From assembly GCA_003344405.1 (NCBI GenBank), contig NOWV01000049.1, positions 310,001 to 374,000 of the forward strand: 64,000 bases of DNA. The letters run 5' to 3'. The DNA comes from Trichoplax sp. H2. Lineage: Eukaryota > Placozoa > Uniplacotomia > Trichoplacea. Position 1 is the stretch's first letter. The number at the start of each line of letters is the position of its first letter. Positions 37,088 to 49,926 of the stretch are shown in pieces. The notes under the pieces are model-generated. The model worked only from the letters and a program-made list of their open reading frames with translations. It had not been told where the DNA came from and did not search any database. A program made the position numbers and the translations under genes.

Positions 37088-39864
37088 CATAATAAAAATA
37101 GCGGACTATCACCTGCCGATTTAGCGAAAGAGAAATTATTATATCTCTCACAATAATAGCTTTAAAGCTATTTCGCGAGTAACCTTATCGATATTTAAAT
37201 ATGAATTTATCAATAAAATTTTATTTATTTATGAAAATTTCTTTAATGTAGCATATTTTCAAATAATGGTGTAACATGCAACTTTAATAAGAGTTCTAGC
37301 TGATCAACTAAAATATCTGCGTTTGAAACTTAAGCAAGTAAAATCAACCAATTTTATGTTTTAATTAAATTTTAGTATAATAAATCCAGCGAGATATTTC
37401 TTTTTCAATCCATATCTGCTATCTAAGCATCTATTACTTATCTTAATTAATCTATTGAATTCTTTAGTCTGATATCTGAAAGAATAGTTTTCATTGTATA
37501 GAAATTAAGAAAAAATAATAATATCATGTTTTCTACGTATAACCTTTTTAAATATGCTACCTATTATTTAAAGTTATATTAGAAAGCCGTACAAACTATT
37601 ATATTTTAAAACAAGTTAATAATAACTTAGTTAGTTATAGATATTCTTATAATTAATAAGTCAACAATGAAACAGAAGTTTTAGATCCACAGATTTATAG
37701 TTTTATAAGATCGTAACAAATTTTTAAATTGTTGACAAACTTAATATACACCACGATAAAATAGAATTTTAGCCATTCTAACTTAAAATGAATCAATAAG
37801 TCCAAATATATTTTAAATTATTGTAAGTCCTATTAATAATTGCAATGAAAATAAAATTATTTAGATACGCTGACTAAGGTCATATTAATTTTTCATGCTA
37901 TTGTCAGTCCCTATTACTAATTAAAATGTCTGAAGCGAAATCTGAATTAAGCCTATTGACTTATATGCTAAGATGACAACACATTTTTAAATGGCAATAA
38001 ACGTCATTATCGATTGAAACTTAAAATTTTAATAAATTCTTCTTCGCGTACTGATTAATTAACAATAATCTTCTAAAGAAATATATTCAACATATTTCAT
38101 CTTCTGTAATTACTCAATATGTTACTCGAAGCTTGTGTTTTGATACTATGAGATCATTGTGTCAAATCTTAGAAGACAGTAAATGAAGATTTCCGCATTT
38201 ATTCCTTATAAGAACCAAGTGTGTCTTAGGCTTTTATTGTACCATTACTGTAATAGGGTAATTCCTTTTAGTTAATGAAAATATTCAATTATTTAGGATA
38301 CTTACTTAGGAGTCGTTGTGAGCAATTAGCGAAGTAACCCTTAAAAATTTTGCATAAATGACAACCAGATAAAAAAGAAAATTATATTTCGGAACATATT
38401 ATTCGATATGTAACGCTAATTATTATTGAAATGAAGGGTATTATAAGACTTATCATTGATAGATTTTTATTTCAAATGTTTATAATGTCATCATCATCCA
38501 TACTGATAGGTATCCTAGGGTGTAAAAATTTAGAATTATATTATGAAACATCTCTCTAGTTACATGGCCGAACATTTACCTAGATTAGATCAAACTTAGT
38601 AAGAAATCCTAAAATTTCAGTTAGATCTTTAATGATATTGATGATTTATCATCATGATTCTATTTATTAGTGTTTTATTGTTAATATACATGTTTCTAAT
38701 TATGGAAATCACTACGAGCTAACACAAAATGGGCTTAATTAATGCACGAAATGTATGACTGAGAACTTGCTTATCAGCATGGCCTTTCAGCGCATCGAGC
38801 AGATAGATTTTTTGATGTTTATGAATATAAATACCTAGGCACAACAATATAGAATTGGTATTTTTCAGCAATTTACTACTACAAATAAAAATTAACCACT
38901 AAGCTTTAAAGGCCTTAATAGTTTATGCTATTTATACTGCATTAAAATTAATTTACATCTACGAAACCATAAGGTACGTCAAAATCTTATAATAGATATT
39001 AATAAGAATACGATTAATAATTCTTATTAGTAATAAGATTTAAAATGCGATTGGGTTTAAATCAAGTAAAATATTGGAATAAAACTTAGGTAGCTACATT
39101 TACCAAGAAATTCTTTATTTTGTAATAATGATTTTATTACAGTAACAATAACTTTTAGTTAAATTAACATTAAGTAAACGATTCTACAATCTTTGTCCAT
39201 TTTTTGCCTAAACGAAAATCGAAACTGGAATTGGACTTGACACTGAAAGTATGAGCATAAATACAAGTCATTTACGTAGATTATGTGAGAAATCGAGAAA
39301 TTACGTGGGTTAACCATCATGATTAATAAATAAGATCACCATCATAGCTAACGCGAAAATTTTAAGTTTAGCAAGAAACAGTAAATACGGTAAATAATTG
39401 CACAACCCCACTTAATGCTAAGGTATTTGTTAAAATATCTTGATTAATTCAACGGACAGCCCTAAATAGGATTAATTTATTCTAAAATGCTGTCAACATC
39501 TCTTACACACCAATGAATGTGTTCGGAAATAAGTATTGCTAAGCAATCATTATTTCACTAACTTACTGAGCAATCATTATACCTATTTAGAAGTTATATC
39601 CATGCCAAACAACAAAATACTGAAATCATCGTATATGTATCGGAGCTTCAAAGTTTGTGCTTATCAGGGATTTATTATAAATTAATAAATTATGATAACT
39701 ACTATAGTGCTTTTTAAAATTTTTATAGCACTACAATTCATGATATATAAGAGAGTTATACAATATTACCGGTGTCGTATCATTCTAATAATAACGTAAG
39801 ACTTTCAGCATCATAGGCAATAAAAGGACTATGTAGATGCTTGTTTCAAAGTATGAGGTGTTGT
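37088..39864. other. Intergenic stretch, nothing recognised
   Basis: About 2.8 kb of AT-rich DNA. An AATAAA on the minus strand at about 39,671-39,676 lies roughly 190 bp past the stop of the sortilin-family gene and may be its poly(A) signal. Confidence 0.45.
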
Positions 39865-42800
39865 TTATACTACACTAGAAGGTTTGCTACTATATTCTTC
39901 GCAGGCATCGTCTTCCACCAGTGCTTCAATGGGATTACTAACTGTTCTGCGCAGCCGAATTACACTAAATATGACATGGTAATTAATCTTAATATGTCAT
40001 AAATAAAACATTTTGTTATACGGAAGAGTCCATATGCTTTAGTATCATAAGAAGACTATAATATACGTACCTGAGAAAGGGTTCGTTAGTTCTTCGATAT
40101 TTACAGTATACCAGCCCTATGAGTACTATAACTATAACGGCAACGGGTAAAACAATAGCCAATGCCATACTGGATCCTAGATTATCAAATTTATAATCAA
40201 CAAAGGAAATACTTTTAAATACATGCATAGAAATACCGAATTCGTAGATGTAGGCACTAACTCAAAATTATTTCATGCATACCGTTGGAGTTCGCTGCAG
40301 GAGTGAATGCTATGCTACACGGATAACGGATCTTTTCCAATAGCTTGCTTTCTACACCACTTATGCATTGATTACCAGGAATTTTACGATATTTTGAAGT
40401 ATAATAAAAGTTAGCGCCATCATCACATTCCTTCTGATCAACAGAAACAACTGAACAATCGTGAGCTGTTGGTATAAATCCATAATTACATTCAAAATCT
40501 TCTCGTGAACAGGGGCATCGAGTAGAAGTTGTTGGGCGAACGAAAGTTTGGCCGTTATAGCAGCAAGATTCTGGCTTACGTACATGGTAAGCCATAAATA
40601 CACCAACAGTACAATTTGCATAAGTATACGGATTTCGTGGAATCCACACTCGATAATCGGAGACCTGACACCTTCGAGCCAATACACTAGTAAAATTTAG
40701 TCTAGCTAATACCCATTCGTTGGATACTTTAGTACCATAAACAGTAGCGAATAATGATGTAAATCCTGGTTCCGCAACGAGTCCAGTAATTCTAATTCTT
40801 TCGTTAGAAAATGTTAACTTTTTCCAACTACTACCACCGTCACAGCTATAGCTAATAAAAGTTCCTGAAGCAATCTCGTCAAAACCTGCTGCAACAATGA
40901 CTGAGCCATGATCTAAAGCAGTAAAATAGGCGTTTCTAAATGGCATTTCTTTCCATGTATATCCACCATCATCTGATATAAACATGGAGGATAGCCTTTG
41001 ACCGAAATAACTTCCCCAATTTCCAAACCCAATAACCAATCCAGGTGAAGTTGAACTTGAGTAGAAACTGTAACGCGAGTAAAATTGTAGATGCAATGAA
41101 CATGAAGGGGCAATACAGTTAATAGAATTTCCATTACGATCCTTTTTGGGAGCTACAACATGGTGCCATTTGGCTCCTTTATCGTACGATATTTTAGTTA
41201 CTGGCCTCGGAGATCTTCCGTTACTCAGTTGCGCAGCTAAGTAAGTTCCGGGCATACTAGAAATTTTTCTAAATTGAACTGACGGGCTACCGAATAACCA
41301 GGTAAAATCGTGCGATGTTCGTATACGCTCGATGGCCAATCCATAATATACCCCAGTTTCATCGGAAACATATACATTAGTTAAATTTAAAGCATGATTG
41401 ACAGCAATAACAACCTCGTTATCGTCGGTATAAACAAGTAAAAATCCCTACAAGTACAAATACCAAGAGGGATTGGATTAGTCAATGAGAATATTATAAA
41501 CATTTATAGCCCAGCTATTAATAGTAAATTCTTACACGGCGAAGGTCGAGAACTGGAAATTTGGCATGTATGAATTTGTTTCGCTTATAGGACACTAACA
41601 GCAATTCTTCTGTACTATTAACAAATGATTTCACTTTCTACAAAATTAAACAGTTATACAAGAGATGGATAATATATATACAATATTGAGGATATTTAAG
41701 AATTAACGAATAATCGCAGCAACATTTAGTCCATTTAAGATTATTATTGTATAAATAGTACTAATATTTACGCTATAGGTCTGTAAAACCTTGCCAATAG
41801 AAAGGTCCTAATCAATATAGCAATACTAATAATTCTAAAATTGGTATTACAAATTCATTAGTACTAATTTAATCTTACCATGCTAAATATGTAATTATTA
41901 GAGACAACCAAACTGCCTTTTACAGTATATCCCATCGATGCATCAAATATTCTTTTTATTCCCTTTGAAATACTATGTGCTATAACTCTAGCTACAGTCT
42001 TAGATCCAACTTTAAGTAGAACTTCATAATAAATAGTCGTAAGATCAGAATCGAACGTAGGCAAAGCCCTAAAGAATAATTGAAGTCATGAAATATTATG
42101 CTGTTAGTAAATTTAAGTACACATAATCATCATGCAATCACGACTTGCAGCTACTATACCAAAAGAAAGAACTAGAAACAGATTTCCTTAACAAGTTCCA
42201 AGTAGCACCATTGTCTTTCGATAGATAAAGCTATAAAGAAATAATTTACTGTTAATACAGATGATTTTTAATTGTGAATATACCAACAGCAAGTTGTCTC
42301 TGAAAGTCGTAATTATATCATCAATGAACAATTTAAACGTATTCAGGGCTAAATTGAAGGTAATAGTTAAAAAATAAGATATCGCTGAAGAAATTTTACG
42401 TCATTACAACTACTAGAGTAAAAATTTGAATTTACCGTTGTAGTAACGGCATCATAGCCAAGTAAATTGGAGGATGAATTATCATTACAGTACACTATCT
42501 TAGAAGGCGTAAAAGGAAGCTTGACGGCATTACTGAAAGTGGTTCCAGCATCTGAAGAGTAATAGATTTGCTTGGCACTCTTTGATATCAATATTAGCTA
42601 AAATTTAAATAGACGAAGGAATTTCAAATATTAATATCGCTTAATGAATAAGATTAAACCATGATTTAGTAAACCTATGTAATATAATACAATCTTAATA
42701 AATTTAAATAGATCAGTAACGGTTACTTTTTTTATCGAACAAATCATATTAAAGTAATGAATAAATATTGATTTTTTTAATGTATTAACTTGTAAACAGT

Positions 42801-45800
42801 TCGATGGTAAAGAAAGCAAAACTAAATGAGATATGATTGACATGGTAAGTCAATTGAAAGATTATCAGCAAATCAATAACGTCTATAGTGAGTCATTTTA
42901 ATTTTCTTCGTATACGTGATAGCAATGAACTTCGTCTTTCCTATCGTCTTTAGAGTATAGTATTGTAATTAATCATTTTCCAGCTGTAGCTACATATCTA
43001 GATCATAGCTATATCTGGAGGTTGAGCCAAGAATAGAACATTACGAGCAAAGTCCAAAATGTGAATAATTCAATTTTCGACGGTTACGAGAAGATCATAA
43101 ACTCTAGTGATCAATTCCATTAAAAGCGAACGTCTATTGCACTGTGCTTGAGTGTCCATTTTGTTTACCTGCATAGGTGATAGACTATGAATAGCCATGG
43201 ATGATATAATCGTATTACGGAATTGATCATAACGCTGGAAGGATGCCCCATTATCAGCAGATCTACAGATATGTAATTCAATTAGTATCTAAGAAGCTTT
43301 AAAAAAATCAAGAATACCATCAGTGGTACTTTTAAGATTTACATCTACCACACAGAGGCTTATAATTTCAAGCTACCGTAGTTCGATAGATGTATAGCCT
43401 TAAAAGATAGACACGATCGTCCCTTTTCTATAGAGACCTATGACAACATTTTATCAGATTAAAAGATTGCTACCATCTATAAACATGTTGTTTTACAAGT
43501 AATTGAAATCAAGAATTAGAAAGGTTTGAAATAGATTTATAGTTTCATTTCTTTCTAGCTACTTTCATACTGAATATAACTAATGTTACAGTATTTTCAA
43601 TGTCAGTTTCTACACTTTTTTGAAATTATCGAACCTACTTCAAATGACTTTGTCATTATTTGTAAAGGTTGCGCTAATGTTGACAAGTTATTTGAACATG
43701 AATGTCACCATGTTATTTTCGAATGGTAGAAAGCAGACATTTATTACTGTAGTGATCTTTTTTATCTTTCTCTAGGCTATTTAGTTTATCATCTCTATTC
43801 GTAACGGTAACATCTATGGGCGTAAGACTGGTTATATCGATAAGTCATTAATCATCTCGCATTTACTGCTGTAACATAGACACAATTCAATTCGATCATA
43901 CGAAGTAAGAAGTACGAATGCTGTAGCAATTAAGCTCAATACTTGAAAATCCAGCAGAATATAAATGAATTTACTGCATCATAAGCACCCATTCTAAACT
44001 TTTCATATAGTTAAGTAGCGTACTTCCTTCTTTTTTAATCTTTAAAACTGAAGAATTTCAGCATCCTTTCTTGACATATCAATCTGCAGTATCACATATT
44101 AAATTATCAGACAGGCAACAATAAGCAGTAAACGCCATATATGCATATGCTACCATCTATATCCTTCATGGCCCGCATTATTATTTTAACTGATTATGGA
44201 CTTTGGTACCAATTGTATTTGATATAGGCCATAAATGCTTTTATGGTGTAAAATATATATCGAATTCCATTGTTTAGTTTGATAATTGGTAACATGGTGT
44301 ACCTGTGTCTTTTAAATTACCATCTTTACGTAATGACTTCTAAATTAAGAGTTCTTGATAAAGAATTAGTTGCATCAGAACTAGCTCATAATTAGGTTCA
44401 GTTATGGGTCAATAGCGAATTGGTTGAAATATACTATAGGATTATAAATTAGAAAGTATTAATGCAATAACCTTAAAGTGTATTAAATTCTGTGAATACG
44501 ATATGGCTATATTCTGTAAATATTTCTATCTTAGTCCTTCCTCCCCTCTCTCTTCAATGGCCGGTGTCTTACATATCGACAGCAAGAGATCTAAGGGCTA
44601 TCGTATAAAGTACTGCATTAACCGTTCACTATTATCAACATTGAACAAGAGAGTAAATTATATCAGCATCGTCAAAACAAATACATTTACATAATTAAAT
44701 ACATTATACATTAATGCATTATTTATTATCCATTGATGAATTGACTCGTTCATCCTACTCATTGCAAGACTATCGATTGTTAACAGATTTTATCGTATAG
44801 ACTATGCTGATGTTATTGAGCAATGGCTATCTAATAAAGACTACAGAAATACCTTTGTCTACTAAAACTTGATGTTGCCATGCTTGGAAAATGAGACAAA
44901 TCTTTGATGCAAGCAAGTAGGCAACAAGGGACTATAGAGTCGCAGTATTATCCTTTTCGACCAGATAATACTATACCGACAAGTGCACTAGTATTTTGGA
45001 TATTCTAATTTCAATCTATTCCTTGCATAAAGTGATTTAATCGAATCTTTCATCAAAATGATCAGGTGATGTTGCTTTATTGAAAATCAAACACTGCAGG
45101 AGTTAAAATACAAAGCAAGATAAAAGCTTACCTATAGACAGTAGTGTCGGTGATTGCATAGCCTTTGCGTTTGATGGTTATTATAATAATAAACTTGAAA
45201 AAAGAAGATCAAAGTTATATTAAGTCAATTTATCGCATAAAAGAAAGTAGTCTATATCAGAACTAAGACTACTGTTAAATTAAAAGAAAGCATGAGTTGA
45301 TTGTTACTCTATCAACGTAAAAGCAATCTAAAGTTGCTAACTACTCAGATATCATAATAACGTAAAATAGCGAGGTGACTATAATTCATAAATAGTCATT
45401 CATATCCTGCCTATGCATAGAGAAAGGTCGGAGTTTATTATCCATGTCGATTTTCGGCGACTTTACGAATTACGCATGCAATTCATTGTTTTCATTCCAT
45501 AATACTTTTGTTTAAAGGACTAAAAACTTTCTTTTCAACACAAACGTTAACGCATGGATATATGCAACGTTTATAGATCGGGACAAAGCTGTCGATTTCT
45601 AGTCCTAACATGACAAAGATCGTGAAGGCTAAGAAAGAACGCCTTCTGTCTATTTATTGCAGCTGATGATATTATGAGCAAGAAGGAAATACATTTGAGC
45701 CGATACAATAAGTGTCGAATGTAGGATACAACTAAATTAGCTATAATGGATTTGAAATTCGCTTGCTTGTTCTGCAAGCGACAGTGTAATGGATTCATAA

Positions 45801-48119
45801 AGAAAGCAAATCAACATTAATGAAGTTACAATAAAGCAGCCATTTAAAATAGACGTACGGATTCGACGATCAAATATTGAAATTTCATTTACAATGCATT
45901 ATTACTAATTTGATATTGAGGAAATGGTAATATAATAATGTTGCCAGTAAGATAAAGTATCAACAGAATCAAATACTGTAAACGTGTATACGTGTATACT
46001 TGAAAGCTAAAGAGGAATCTACGATGATCATTTTTGAAATCTTATTCGGCATTATTAATCGTATTTTCTTCTCCAAAGGAGGCATTTCTGTATATGATCT
46101 ATTCAGCTCAATTCAGGATCGATCATTCTACAGTAAGATCAAGCATATAGTCTGTAGTTACATCATCAGTTTGTCAACTTGATTTTCATGAGACTTGATG
46201 ACATTGACTTGCCATATGGAAAAATTTGATCTACCACTACAAATTACCGTTCAATCTTGCGAATTACTCGATCGCATTGTATCCATATCCTATTCTGATC
46301 GCTTACAGTATTCTAGTTAGGATTACTAGCATGATGAAAAAGCTATTTTTGATACCTAATTTCGAATTCAGAGATATTGAGTCTAAAAAATAATCCTATC
46401 ACGATGTAGCACACCTAGGATAGATTGTCATTTTGAACTATAAAATTTGCCATCTCTTACTGAAAAATTATTCACATACGTAAAAGTTTAGGTAGAGATA
46501 GGAGAAAATTGTTGTAGCCATCTAGTATGAGTGGTAAGACACTGTTACGATTGAATGACAACGATCGTGAAATTGGTTCGTCGTATGTTGCAATTTAAAA
46601 AGTCGATGACAAGAATGAGTAATAGATACTCGTCTAGCGGATGACAAGCGTAAAGAAAACTCGACAGAATTGTACCATTTGACTACTACTTGTCTTGAAG
46701 GGATCATTTTTAGTTAACAGAATACCTCACTGAAAAATGATTAATTATAGATGGCAAGGTAACTAGAACCATTTCCAGTTGCTATCCATCTAAAGAAAGT
46801 AACCCGTCAAGATATGCAGAAATGATGTTGATGGATTCTACTCATAAGGTACATGGGCTTATCATTTTAGCAATAGTAGCGAATGGATTTAACAGCTAGA
46901 AATGAAATCAGATGAATACAATTGTAACACAAATTGGAAATAGCTCACACTACGATTATATAGTAGACTTATTTCTGATTAAAGTCAGGCGAGCATCCGG
47001 AAGCCATCGTCAATTTCGAATACCGATTGGACGAACTCAAGCTTGACTAGATGCGAAATATCTTCCAAGTCACGATTTGCATTACTAGCTTGAAAAATGA
47101 ATAGGATAATAAAGCGGTCAACTCTACCCTTGTGAAATAGCTATACTACGATCATTTTTGATTACAATACGGCAAGCTGTTGAAAATGGAATGATGGGAA
47201 TAAAATACACACGACGAAATGGATCACCATCGGCAGCCTATTCAGTCAAGTCGCTTGATCGCTGCTATCCTATCCATGTTGTCATATCACCATGAGTCCG
47301 TGATCGTGGATGAAATAGGTTGGTTTTCTTCCTGATTATACACTGTACTGCAATAAGAGACTCATTTAGGGATCTTTATGCCATTTTCCATGGACTTTCT
47401 GAACTAATTCTCTTTGGCTAATGATGATTAGTCTTATCAATTGGGGGTTTCGCTATCAGAAATTGGCACACTCAACGAGTGAGCGTACCAACACTCGATA
47501 TTGATCGTCCATATCGTGTCAGTGATCAGTGAGTAGTGGTTGGAAAAGGGTTAAAAAAAAAATCCTTTCAAGCACTTTCAACTTTTGGCTAGCTACCCTG
47601 AGTTATTGCAGTATGACAAAAGGAAAGGACATCAAATAAAAAAAAGTGAAAGTGAATGAAAGAAGAAGTTATACGTTATTTGATGCTAATTGTATGTACA
47701 TGATAGTGTTTGCAGATGGAGATGATGATGATGATGATGGCCCTTACCGAATTGTTTTTGCCAAAATATCTCAATACCATTTGTCTGTCGGTGTTATTGA
47801 CCAATTCGACCCTTGTTAATACATGAGGCGGTTGAGGTTGTGCTAACGATTGATTACTCCTACTACTGCTGCTACTACTGCTACTTTGGCTGATTGGTAA
47901 TGAACGTTGATGACGGATAGTATGCCGATATAAGCGAGTAATTCCATCTTCCGATTGAGTAAGATGAGCATGTTGGTCTGAAATGGAAATCCACTCTTCA
48001 TGCTTGGAATGTGCGCCTACAATCTCCTTATTATAATGCAATTTTCCATCGATGATGCAGTAAAATGTTGCAAGAAAGACAGCCAGTGAAAGGGTCGAGG
48101 ACAACGAATTGATCTTCAT
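39865..48119 (-). CDS. Sortilin-family VPS10 receptor, complete, ten exons (gene A)
   Basis: Type I sorting receptor, 807 residues. Coding exons 5' to 3': 48119-47748, 45193-45132, 43262-43169, 42597-42436, 42230-42160, 42068-41879, 41637-41536, 41447-40283, 40176-40071, 39964-39865. Every junction is GT-AG, phases agree, and the sum is exactly 808 codons. Residues 1-25 are a signal peptide. R69-H-Q-R72 fits a furin site ending a propeptide, as in sortilin; a serine run (79-86) follows. The beta-propeller shows Asp-box motifs such as YSSDAGTTF, SKDNGATW and ISDDGGYTW. The 10CC module spans about 611-728 and has one extra cysteine (SCCYN). One membrane span lies at 744-764. The 43-residue tail has an acidic stretch (EALVEDDACEE) and ends SSVV, a possible class I PDZ ligand; no DxxLL is present. 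In other animals such receptors move ligands between Golgi, endosome and surface. Confidence 0.93.
45194..47747. other. Intron 1 of gene A (2.55 kb)
   Basis: Bounded by donor GTAAGG after codon 124 and acceptor TTCTTTTTTCAAG. It begins with a GAT/ATC microsatellite (47,720-47,739) and holds a plus-strand MULE-like remnant at 46,741-46,899. Its composition is somewhat less AT-rich than the window average, in keeping with decayed transposon sequence. Confidence 0.7.
46741..46899 (+). mobile_element. MULE/ZSWIM-like transposase remnant
   Basis: A 52-codon open stretch without its own ATG reads ...YAEMMLMDSTHKVHGL...IILAIVANGFNS before TAG. This matches the order of features around the first catalytic Asp of MULE-type transposases and ZSWIM-domain relatives: hydrophobic strand, (I/M)D(A/S)T(H/Y)K, a gap, then a hydrophobic strand and DGxG-like turn. 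Here the turn is NGFN, so it is altered. Flanking frames (46,500-47,350) contain fragments such as EHPEAIVNFEYRLDELKLD but many stops. It sits antisense inside intron 1 of gene A. The identification rests on recalled motifs. Confidence 0.4.
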
Positions 48120-48124
48120 TTTGC

Positions 48125-48247
48125 CTGGCAATTAGAACAATAAAATAAGAAAATGTTTAGTCTACAATTTATATTGATCATGTCAATAAATAATTGAATC
48201 GAAATCCAATTACAATAAGAATAAATTGCTTTGGCCATGTATCTCAC
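48125..48247 (-). other. Candidate 5'UTR intron of gene A
   Basis: Just upstream of the start ATG is a strong acceptor (pyrimidine-rich run, TTCTAAT branch-like site, TTGCCAG at 48,125-48,126). A donor-like CC|GTGAGAT lies at 48,247-48,246. This suggests a short untranslated first exon ending at 48,248. Confidence 0.45.
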
Positions 48248-48452
48248 GGTGTGGCTTAAAGGCTTGTATGACTAGTTTGATTGGGTAACCATGTCGGTGA
48301 AGAATGCAGCGTTTGAGTCATCTCGGTCGTTATCATACTGGAACTAGATAACATTGTTTATTGATTGCGATAAAGCTCAAAGCGGTGCTTTGATCATCCA
48401 AGCGCTTTTATTGTACATGTAGCTGTCTTTTATTATTGATACAGGTCATCCG

Positions 48453-48477
48453 TTACGTCACGTCAATCATGACGTCA
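48453..48477. promoter_or_regulatory. CRE/ATF site cluster, candidate promoter of gene A
   Basis: A perfect palindromic cAMP-response element TGACGTCA lies at 48,470-48,477. A half-site TTACGTCA (48,453-48,460) and an overlapping CGTCA copy are next to it. They sit about 340 bp upstream of the gene A start and about 200 bp upstream of its likely untranslated exon end, a usual place for CREB/ATF sites. Confidence 0.5.
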
Positions 48478-48549
48478 TGCATGATCTCTGTGCTGATTGG
48501 GCCAGTACTGTCCTAGTCGAACACTTCAATTCAAGGCCGCCCTTGACGA

Positions 48550-48620
48550 CATAGTACTGTACTGTACAGTGTACAGTGTGCAATTGTACTGTGCTGTACA
48601 GTACAAGAGTACTGTGCACT
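48550..48620. repeat. GTAC/TGTACAGT-rich imperfect palindrome
   Basis: Some 70 bp built from TGTAC and ACAGT words, centred on CAATTG at 48,581-48,586. The left arm (AGTACTGTACTGTACAGTGT...) pairs with the right arm (...CTGTACAGTACAAGAGTACT) with a few mismatches. It lies directly between the CRE cluster and the minisatellite. Confidence 0.6.
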
Positions 48621-48632
48621 GTACTCCACTGG

Positions 48633-49100
48633 ACGCTTCTCGGACATAGAAAGCAAAAATTCCTCACTGCTCATTTTCAACTTATTCCTACCGATCAATT
48701 TCTGCTTGCAATCGATCGTGGCCATATTCATGTTCATGCAAATATTCGTCTCTGCTCATTTTCAACTTATTCCTATCGATCAGTTTCTGCTTGCAATTGA
48801 TCACGGCCATGTTCATGTTCATACTTATTCCTATCGATCAGTTTCTGCTTGCGACTGATCATGGCCATCTTCATGTTCATACTTATTCCTATCGATCAGT
48901 TTCTGCTTGCAATTGATCATGGCCATGTTCATGTTCATGCAAAAATTCCTCTCTGCTCATTTTCAACTTATTCCTACCGATCAGTTTCTGCTTGCAATTG
49001 ATCATGGTTCATATTCATGCAAAAATTCCTCTCTGCTCATTTTCAACTTATTCCTATCGATCAATTTCTGCTTGCAATTGATCATGGCCATGTTCATGCT
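48633..49100. repeat. Minisatellite, block 1 (80-bp and 58-bp units)
   Basis: Units contain CTCATTTTCAACTTATTCCT, ATCGATCAGTTTCTGCTTGCAA and TTGATCATGGCCATGTTCATG. Full units are about 80 bp; shortened ones of about 58 bp lack the CTCATTTTCAAC part. Frames run through the array on both strands but change phase from unit to unit, so it is not protein coding. The block from 48,633 through 49,243 is repeated after the gap. Confidence 0.85.
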
Positions 49101-49243
49101 GCACTGTTCCACTTATTCTACGCGCCATTACATTTTGGCTAATAGATCAATGTTCTTTCCCTTCATACTGTATATCAAATCGACAAGCTCGATTCGATAG
49201 ATGACTGTTATGACGGTTACAGCAGGCTAAAACAGGTAGCGTT

Positions 49244-49263
49244 NNNNNNNNNNNNNNNNNNNN
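49244..49263. other. Assembly gap (20 N)
   Basis: The sequence on both sides is the same minisatellite plus the same right flank ending GGCTAAAACAGGTAGCGTT, so this join likely places two alleles or a mis-resolved repeat in series. Confidence 0.99.
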
Positions 49264-49885
49264 GACGCTTCTCGGACATAGAAAGCAAAAATTCCTCACT
49301 GCTCATTTTCAACTTATTCCTACCGATCAATTTCTGCTTGCAATCGATCGTGGCCATGTTCATGTTCATGCAAATATTCCTCTCTGCTCATTTTCAACTT
49401 ATTCCTATCGATTAGTTTCTGCTTGCAATTGATCACAGCCATCTTCATGTTCATACTTATTCCTATCGATCAGTTTCTGCTTGCAACTGATCATGGCCAT
49501 CTTCATGTTCATACTTATTCCTATCGATCAGTTTCTGCTTGTAATTGATCATGGCCATGTTCATGTTCATGCAAAAATTCCTCTGTGCTCATTTTCAACT
49601 TATTCCTATCGATCAGTTTCTGCTTGCAACTGATCATGGCCATGTTCATGTTCATACTTATTCCTATCGATCAATTTCTGCTTGCAATTGATCATGGCCA
49701 TGTTCATGTTCATGCAAAAAATTCGTCTCTGCTCATTTTCAACTTATTCCTATCGATCAATTTCTGCTTGCAATTGATCGTGATCATGTTCGTGTTCATG
49801 CAAAAATTCCTCTCTGCTCATTTTCAACTTATTCCTATCGATCAATTTCTGCTTGCAATTGATCATGGCCATGTTCATGCTGCAC
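49264..49885. repeat. Minisatellite, block 2
   Basis: Same units and same entry sequence (GACGCTTCTCGGACATAGAA) as block 1, but with more units. The right flank 49,886-50,028 corresponds to 49,100-49,243. The unit-number difference is what is expected of two alleles of a variable minisatellite. Confidence 0.85.
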
Positions 49886-49926
49886 TGTTTCACTTATTCT
49901 ACACGCCATTACATTTTGGCTAATAG

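Noticed and set aside
40361-41134. Other minus-strand frames overlapping the large exon of gene A
   Set aside because: Off-frame shadows of the VPS10 coding sequence.
43263-43288. Longer version of exon 3 of gene A starting at ATACTAATTGAA
   Set aside because: The CTTCTTAG acceptor gives a phase that does not fit exon 2; the TCTGTAG acceptor at 43,263 joins exon 2 in phase and restores YRSADNG.
46000-46182. 60-codon plus-strand frame in intron 1 of gene A
   Set aside because: It starts at TTG, has no recognisable motif, and cannot be linked to the MULE-like fragment.
48576-49923. ORFs through the minisatellite encoding repeated FNLFLSI/LIPIDQF peptides
   Set aside because: The same DNA is read in different phases from unit to unit, so the frames are a by-product of the repeat.
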